In this document: positions 57,464 to 64,000 of the stretch, piece after piece
Layout: each line of letters opens with the position of its first letter
Numbering within the stretch: the stretch's first letter is position 1
Origin: Pinus tabuliformis
Lineage: Eukaryota > Streptophyta > Pinopsida > Pinales > Pinaceae
Assembly (NCBI GenBank): GCA_031772625.1
Contig: CM062817.1
Location: 953,291,705 to 953,355,704 of the forward strand
Length of the DNA stretch: 64,000 nt
Reading direction: 5' to 3'
The notes under the pieces: model-generated
The model's database searches: none
What the model saw: the letters and a program-made list of their open reading frames with translations, nothing else
Told to the model about the DNA's origin: nothing
Made by a program: the position numbers and the translations under genes

Positions 57464-59352
57464 TTGTCGCTTTTTATAGCACCTGTAGCACAAGTGTTTT
57501 AGGAGATATAGAAAGCTTCCTAGAGACAGCCTCTGGGTTGATTGTAGACCAGTGCCTAGGACATCTTAAAGAGGATTTCATGGGAGATTATCAATGGGGA
57601 CTCTCTATTGCACTCCAATAGTCACGAAATTTGAAAAAATAGAATAAAAGGGGGCTTGGTTCAATATCCCTTCATCAAGGTAGACTCAAGCCAATACATG
57701 GATCCAAATTTTCATGGGGTAAATCAGGACAACCTCAAAGAGAAATGTCTGGTTCTAGTGGCTGACACACAACAATGAGCAGCTTAATATTGAAGTTGTA
57801 GTAAAGGTGGAGAGGAGGAGAGAAAGGAGGGAAATAGATGCGTAGGATTGTAAACAAACAAAATCCTAAGAAACAATGTTCCAACAGAAATATGGAAGAA
57901 GGAGGAGGTGGAATGGTAGAAACAGCAGAGTGCTAATTAAGGTTTCATTCTAGATATATCATGGGTACCTTTATCACCAAGCAACATGAGTAAATTTGGG
58001 GTCACACAGGTACTGCAGGTTAATCAAATAACATAAGTAAATATATCTTGTACACAGGTACTGCAGGTTATAGGCTAACAAAGTAACTATGTCTTAAATG
58101 CAGTGACTGTTTTCTTATTTAGCAACCTAGATAAATCCTTGAATTAGAGAGAAACTGACTACTTCATTACACTATTTTAGAGAAAGGAAAACTCAAATGA
58201 AATGATATTTACAAAGAGAAAACATAATATGCATTGATCTACTTGGAACACCAGAATAGTTTCATTAATACTTGGAGGGTCCAAATAACCAGTCCATAAC
58301 ATTCAACAGTGTATTTCTCTAGTCCCTCATGAACATGCAATTAGAACCAAAGTGAAATCACAGAATTTGGACCACTCTAGGTGCATAATTCTAGAACTTG
58401 TGTTAATTTTTTCTCCCCTTTATTTATACAAAGAAGGGGAGCTTTGAATCAACATTTACAAAATATCTGAGCCCAAGGCCAGCTGTCAGATTGACTACCT
58501 GTCTAGGCCTATGATAGCTCTACTGCCCAAAATGATTTCTAAGGATTTGATTCCTTTCCTGACATTTAAGTAGGTGGAAGTGACTTCGGCAGAGGAGGTA
58601 CTTTCACTTGTGCAATCTCGGATTGCGATATCGCAATCAGCGGGGGAAGGAATTATCGCAATTAGCAAAAAGGACTTTATTCCAATCGACAAGTGGAGGA
58701 AATATCACAATCAATGAGGCTGAGGAGGGACTTACGATATGATAATTAGGAGGGAAATTTGTGATATGTGATATCGATGGAGAACTTTGCGATATGTGAT
58801 ATCGATGGAGGAGGGATTTTATCACAATCGGTGAGAAGGAGTGGTGACGAGACTTGGATATGGCAATCAGTAGGGAACTTTGCGATATGTGATATCGCAA
58901 TTGCAAAATTTAAAAAGGGAGACGGGAAGATATGTGTCACAAAAATGGAAGGGGCTGATAGAGATTATGGTTTATGGGTCCCGATGCTTAAAAATGATTT
59001 CGACAAGATTTCTTAATGTTTTAAAACATTTCAAAGGGGAAAGGGAAACACAGGTAGAGTTGGATATACAAAGGGATTTCGACTAGAGTTAAAAATGGGT
59101 CATTGTGGCTAAAGTTAAAAAAGAAAGGAAAGAATGGGGTCTGTGAAAGAAATGGTTTTAAGAGAATACGGAAATTTCTCCAAAACAATTTAAACTGGAC
59201 CTGTTCTTCCTCCTTTAATCTCCAATTTGCAAATCACGAAAACATCTTTCAGAAAAGTAGTAGATAGATGCAAATGATTAATCAAACTAAAAATTGATGT
59301 ATTTACGCAGGGTGGCAAGACAAAAAACTAAGGTTACAGGCTATTACAGAGG
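57464..59352 (+). other. 5' region of the LINE
   Basis: 1.9 kb with no supported gene. 58615-58910 contains degenerate repeats built on GCGATATCGCAATC and GATATGTGATATCGATGG, the latter at 58763 and 58791 (28-bp spacing) and in part at 58883. Purine-rich patches occur at 57795-57910. Whether all of it belongs to the LINE is not certain. Confidence 0.45.
58615..58910. repeat. GATATC-centred degenerate repeats
   Basis: At least six words around GCGATATC or GTGATATC with partial palindromes and irregular 20-30 bp spacing. Two perfect 18-mers lie 28 bp apart. Confidence 0.7.
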
Positions 59353-60893
59353 ATGTTCTTCATGGAAGGACATAAAGGAGGGAGCTCCACTCCCTCCTAC
59401 AAGCAGGCAATGGTGAGCAGGGACAAAAAACCAATGGAAAATGTTAGAAAGCCTTCAGATGGAAGGAACAGAAATAGTGAAGAGGAACAGGATGGAACCA
59501 AGTCAAGGGAGCTTAATGGCACAAAGGAAAATGAGGAAGAAGACAAGGAGCAAGGAACAAAATACAAAGCACACATGGGACCATGTAAACCAAAAGTGGT
59601 GGTTACTCCCAGAGTCATTTTAAATGATGCTGTGTTGCAGGCGCACAGGGACCACATGCAGACATATGCAATCATTTGTAAATTCATGGGTTTATGGCCC
59701 ACTGAAAAATCCTTAAAAACGTGGATTGAATACAATTGAAAAACAAAAGGCAGCATTGACCTACATCTTGGGTCCAAGGGTTTCTTCACTGTGGTATTTT
59801 CAAATATTGAAGATAAGGACAGAGTGTTTGAAGGAGGGCCCTACTTTTATGCTGCAGTAGGCCTCTATATGAGACCATGGATCATGAATTTTGTTCCGGA
59901 ATGAAAAACTTTTACATTGGTCCCGGTTTGGGTAAGACTTTACTCTCTACCTCTTGATTACTGGCAAATGGAATCCTTATCCACCATAGGAAATAAGTTA
60001 GGACGTTTTGTCAAAGCTTCGAGGCCACTGGAAGGGGAAAGTATACTTCCTTTGCGAGAATATGTGTGGAGACGGATCTCTCTAGAGCTCTACCGAATGA
60101 GGTTATCTTGGAAGTATTTGATGAAGAATGGGTACAAACAGTAGATTATGAACATATTTCTTGCAGATGTTGCAAATGCCACGAACATGGGCAGTTGTTC
60201 AGATATTTCCCTCTCAGTAAAATAGAAAATAAAAGCAAAACTAGCACAATGAAGGATTCCAAAAGCTTCCACAAGGTGGCACATAAAGGAAAAGGAGGCA
60301 AAAGAGGGCCAAAGATACATAAATCTAAAGGGCAACAAGCTAGCCAAAACAGGTTTCAAGTTCTCGAAGAGGACGAAGGTATAACAGAAGCAGATCAGGC
60401 AAAGGGAGGAAGTCCAGTGGAGGAGGGGAAAGAAGAAGATAGTGAACAAACACAAGATAATAACAAACAGAAAGAAACCATAATGAGTGATGCAGAAATG
60501 GAGATGGACCATGAAATGACCCAGAGTGAGATGGAAATGGAGGACCATGAACTATAGGAAATTCTTGAGAAAGAGAACCTAGATTTGGAAGGTTTCTTGA
60601 ATCAAGGAACTAGAGAAGGGTTAGACTCGTTACCTCCAGAGGAGTTCAATAGAGTTCAACAGTTGTTTATATGGAAAACCCAAACTAAAGGGGTGGAGAG
60701 ACAAAGAAACAATGATAGGCAGGGCAATGAAGGAGTGAAAACAATTAAAACCACAACAGGACTAGCACCCAGAAACCCAGGAAAGAAAAGAGGCAGAAAA
60801 AAGCAGAATGAGCTATTGATGGAATGTGGAAAGCTAATGATAGATTCAAGTAAGATGAAAGACCTATCCAGTTACTCCTTTACTAATCTTTAA
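59353..60893 (+). pseudogene. LINE ORF1 (gag-like, RNA-binding) pseudogene
   Basis: Starts at ATG 59353. The first 80 residues are charged and disordered. About 59600-60065 is a DUF4283-like domain: FMGLWPTEKSLKTWI, DRVFEGGPYFYAAVGLYMRPW, PVWVRLYSLPLDYW. In-frame stops occur at 59737 and 59902. A frameshift near 60065 moves the continuation (DLSRALPNEVILEV) to the next frame. The zinc knuckle (about 60163-60215) reads CCKCHEHGQLFRYF; its last Cys is lost. A K/E/Q-rich tail follows to 60893, with one stop at 60555. The protein would bind LINE RNA. Confidence 0.85.
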
Positions 60894-60895
60894 TT

Positions 60896-63548
60896 ATGAA
60901 GTTCACTTCTTGGAATATTAGGGGTCTAGGTAGTAAAAGAAAACAAAGATTACTAAGTAACAGAATGAAACAAGCAGCTCCAGATGTGATCTTCATCCAG
61001 GAAACCAAGTGTTCCATTCAGAAAGTAAAAGATATCCATGGTAAATGGCTCAATAGATTTGAGTTTCTGGAGGTCAAAGCAGAGAATACAGCAGGAGGTA
61101 TACTCACTCTTTGGAACCCACAAAAAATTGGCATAATAGATGTTGAGGCATCTAGGGATTATTTATCTGTGGTCATTCAACCTGTGGGAGACAAGGAAAC
61201 CTACCTGGTAATGAATGTGTATGGCCCTCAAAGAATGGATGATAAACTTAGATTTCTAAATTCTCTGGAGAATCTCAGAGACAGATATGCAGGAATACCC
61301 TAGATCTTGGGGGGTGATTTCAACTTGATCAAATCACTTTCAGAGAAAAAAGGGGGAACCAGAGTTCTAGGCAAAGACTCTTTGGCATTTCAAACCTTTA
61401 TCGATAAGATGAAGCTAGTGGACATTGTAACGAGTAATGGTATCTTTACTTGGAACAATAAAAGAGGAGGAGAGTCTCAGGTGGCCTCAAAATTAGACAG
61501 ATTCATAATCTCAGAGGATCTTATGCTCAATGACAAGGAAATGGTAGCAAGAGTTCTCCCCTTTGGAGGCTCAGATCACTGGCCGGTTCAACTAGAGGTT
61601 TAGGGCATTGGTACCCCCAAGAACAGACCTTTTCGATTTGAGAATATCTGGCCTTCCCACCCAAACTTCATCAGCAACATAGCCAAATGGTGGTCAGAAT
61701 ATTTAAACATTCACGGCACCAAAATGTTCCTTCTTCAAAAAAGACTAAAACGCATCAAGCTTCGGCTTAAAGATTGGAACAAGAATGAATATGGCAATAT
61801 TTTTGAGGAGAAAAAATCTATGGAAGTTAAAATTTAGGAACTCAACCAAACCCTTATTACGTAGGGCTTTGATAAAGTCAGAAGTGATCAAGTCACCAAA
61901 GATCATCAAAACTAGGAGAATTTATGTAAACAAGAAGAAATATTTTGGAGACAAAAATCTAGAGTTCAATGGCTAAAAGAAGGAGAACGTAATACTAGTT
62001 TTTTCCACAAATCCACCATGGCGAATAGAGCTCATAACAGGATTTCTTTGATCAAGGATGGAGGAGGAAATCTTCTCAATTCTCAGGAAGAAATAGAAGC
62101 AATTCTAGTTCAGCACTTTCGAAGCATAACACAGGAAACCTGTTATGATAGAGAACACTCCATCAGGGACTTCACTAAACATATACCCAAGCTGGTATCT
62201 AGAGAGGATAATTTCAACCTTTATAGGCCAGTGACTGAAGAGGAGGTTAGTGGGGTACTCAAAGAAATGCAGAATGGTAAAGCGCCAGGCCCGGATGGTT
62301 TCAATGTTGATTTCTTCAAAGCTTGCTGGAATATTGTCAAACAGGATATTCTGAATGTAGTAGAAGACTCCAGAATGAACATAACTATTTTGAAGGCTCT
62401 GAATACCTCTTTTATAGCCCTGATCCCTAAACAGGAGTTGGCTCAAACCCCTAATAGGTTCAGGCCAATAGCTTTGTGCAATGTGGTTTACAAGATAATA
62501 TCAAAAGTTGTAGCCAATAGACTCAAACCCCTCCTTCCTACCCTAGTTTCTGTGGAACAATCTGGATATGTGGAAGGAAGGAAAATTCTTAATAACATCA
62601 TTCAAGCACATGAAGTGGTGCACTCTCTAACTAGCAAGAGAAAGGCTGGAATGATCATGCAATTGGACATAGCCAAAGCTTATGATAAGCTAAATTGGAC
62701 CTATATCAGGAAAGTTCTTATTGCTTTCGGGTTTGATCACAATTGGGTGAGATGGATCCTGGCTCTGGTTACTTCTTCCAGCTTTTCAATTCTGGTCAAT
62801 GGTTCTCCCTCGGAGACTTTTATTCCTTCTAGAGGCCTTAGGCAGGGTGACCCACTCTCTCCCTTTCTCTTCATCCTCATGATGGAAGGACTGGGTAGGT
62901 CTATCAAGCATGCAAAAGAAGTTGGTAAAATCAAAGGTCTCCAACTCTCTGACAATGGACAGGCCTTGACTCATCAAAAATTTGTTGATGATACCACGCT
63001 ACAAGGAATCCCCATAGTCAAAGAACCTCTTGCGTACAAATAAATCTTCAGTGACTTTTCCACGACTTTAGGTATGGAATTTAATCTCTCCAAATCTAAG
63101 ATTTTTTTCTTCAATACTAATATTGCTATTCGGAGGAACATATCTACAATTTTGGGCTTTCAAAGAGATTCTCTCCCCTCAAAATATCTAGGAGTTCCTC
63201 TTACTGATAAACCATTACACAAGAGCATCTGGGAGCCGGTGATTAATAAATTGCAAGATAAAACCAGGAAATGGACTATGAGATCCTTAAACTTGGCTGG
63301 TAGGTTGGTGCTCACAAAGGTTGTACTTCAATCAATCCCAGTCTTTATGCTTTCAGCTCTCCCAGCTCCTAAAGGAGTCCTGCATCAATTCAGAAACATA
63401 CAAAGAGACTTTCTTTGGGGCAAGGGGGAAGAAAGGAAGAAATGGGCCTTAGTAGCCTGGGAAAAAATCTGCAAACCCAAAAACCACGGGGGTCTTGGAT
63501 TGGATGATCCTGAGATTCTAAGCAAGGTTTTAGGGGAAAAATTATGGT
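60896..63548 (+). pseudogene. LINE ORF2 (endonuclease and reverse transcriptase) pseudogene
   Basis: A single frame from ATG 60896, only two bases after the ORF1 stop, interrupted by about eight stops but by no frameshift. APE-type endonuclease: SWNIRGLGS, FIQETK, LGGDFNLI, SDHWPV, all active-site words intact. RT: NGKAPGPDGFN, FIALIPK, RPIALCNVVYK, MQLDIAKAYDKLNW, GLRQGDPLSPFLF, and the catalytic box FVDD. It continues with FNLSKSK, KYLGVPL, LAGRLVLTKVVLQSIPVF and NHGGLGL, then breaks off. The product would nick target DNA and prime reverse transcription there. The even pattern of point stops suggests ageing without indels. Confidence 0.92.
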
Positions 63549-64000
63549 GGTGCGTTATAGATATTTTTGGGCACTGCAACCCCAATCATAAATTTCCATA
63601 AACCAAGGGCTCTTAATTCCCTAAAAGTGTTGTTCCAACCCCTAAAATAATAAGGTCAACTGATTACATCATCTCCCAGAAGTTCTCGACGAAAAACTAC
63701 TCAGAAATGGTCAAAACTGGACCATACTGATTGCTTAGTGATGAGGGTGCGATGCATCCCACCTAAATGTACACAGGAGGTGTGATGCATACTGAAAAGC
63801 CTTCTATAGGGTGCGATGGATGAGAATAGAGAAGTGGCGGAGACAGTTTGCGAGGTGGATGATCATGGAATCTTCCAGAAACTTCTCCTGTGACACTTGC
63901 CTCTCAGAATCGCCCAAGGATGAATAAGATATCAATGAGATCTCCAAGTGGAAACAATAACTATCAAAGAGAAGAAACTAATCAAAAAACCCAGAGCTGA
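63549..64000. other. Unidentified sequence cutting off the LINE
   Basis: Starts TGCGTTATAGATATTTTTGG immediately after the LINE coding sequence. It contains related words GGTGCGATGCATCCC and GGTGTGATGCATACT (63747-63790) and GGGTGCGATGGATGAG (63809). A TG start is compatible with an LTR whose remainder is outside the window. No gene. Confidence 0.35.

Larger units (their letters stand above)
57464..63548 (+). mobile_element. L1-type LINE retrotransposon, inactive, 3' end missing
   Basis: The + strand carries the plant L1 order: 5' region, ORF1 with DUF4283-type domain and zinc knuckle, ORF2 with APE-type endonuclease and reverse transcriptase. Coding similarity ends in the C-terminal region of ORF2 after GEKLWW (63548), where unrelated sequence starts; no 3' UTR or poly(A) is present, so the 3' end was removed or displaced. 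The 5' limit at 57464 is only the point where the dispersed repeat stops. Confidence 0.85.

Noticed and set aside
1..64000. Host protein-coding genes, tRNA or rRNA genes
   Set aside because: Every long open frame is explained by a retroelement or lacks coding character; no tRNA cloverleaf or rRNA-like sequence was noticed while reading, although a dedicated scan was not possible.

Overview
The window is nuclear DNA from a plant with a very large, transposon-filled genome. No single-copy host gene can be supported. Essentially everything recognisable is a retroelement, most of them nested in one another. The element set (Ty3/gypsy chromovirus, Athila-like gypsy, Ty1/copia, L1-type LINE and a probable Penelope-like GIY-YIG fragment) suggests a seed plant. 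The Penelope-like trace together with the nested, very long LTR elements leans towards a conifer or other gymnosperm, but this is inference.

Layout, left to right. (1) 1-1725 and 13314-14071 are the two halves of a decayed chromovirus on the + strand (RT end, RNase H, integrase, chromodomain, 336-bp 3' LTR). Its integrase tail was split by (2) an 11.6-kb element at 1726-13313 with CAACC target duplications, LTRs of 3.83 and 3.89 kb, and only one gene, a gag-like ORF. (3) 14072-14736 plus 20030-20530 is an unidentified retroelement-like remnant, split by (4) an old copia element on the - strand (14737-20029, target duplication GAAGG). (5) A roughly 2.7-kb dispersed repeat occurs twice. Copy 1 is 20531-21996 plus 34589-35900. 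Copy 2 is 41440-43417 plus 47389-47875 plus 57168-57463. Each copy is broken by later insertions. (6) Copy 1 is interrupted by the youngest element here, a 12.6-kb Athila-like gypsy on the - strand (21997-34588, target duplication ATATT). It has a nearly intact gag-pol, an integrase separated only by one stop codon, and a third ORF downstream. (7) 35901-41439 is AT-rich and mostly featureless, but carries two short blocks that look like spliced exons of a Penelope-like element C-terminus. (8) Copy 2 is interrupted by a gag-only copia derivative (43418-47388) and by a gypsy-type element that lost its reverse transcriptase (47876-57167). (9) 57464-63548 is an L1-type LINE on the + strand, full of in-frame stops and cut at its 3' end. 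(10) 63549-64000 is unidentified.

How the parts relate. Boundaries of five LTR elements were fixed by matching LTR pairs, TG...CA ends and 5-bp target duplications; two of the duplications carry one mismatch. This gives an order of events: the dispersed repeat and chromovirus are old, the copia and RT-less elements intermediate, the giant-LTR element younger (LTRs about 4-5% different in the part compared), and the Athila-like element youngest (about 27 substitutions counted over 1.85 kb, near 1.5%). Three of the five complete LTR elements carry gag but no reverse transcriptase, so they would depend on enzymes from relatives.

The most interesting items are the giant-LTR gag-only element with a possible intron, the Penelope-like GIY-YIG remnant with a possible intron, the RT-less gypsy element with an apparent second gag-like domain and an unrelated 3' ORF, and the Athila-like element whose U3 and 3' spacer share a short repeated motif. 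All calls were made by reading; no database search was possible.
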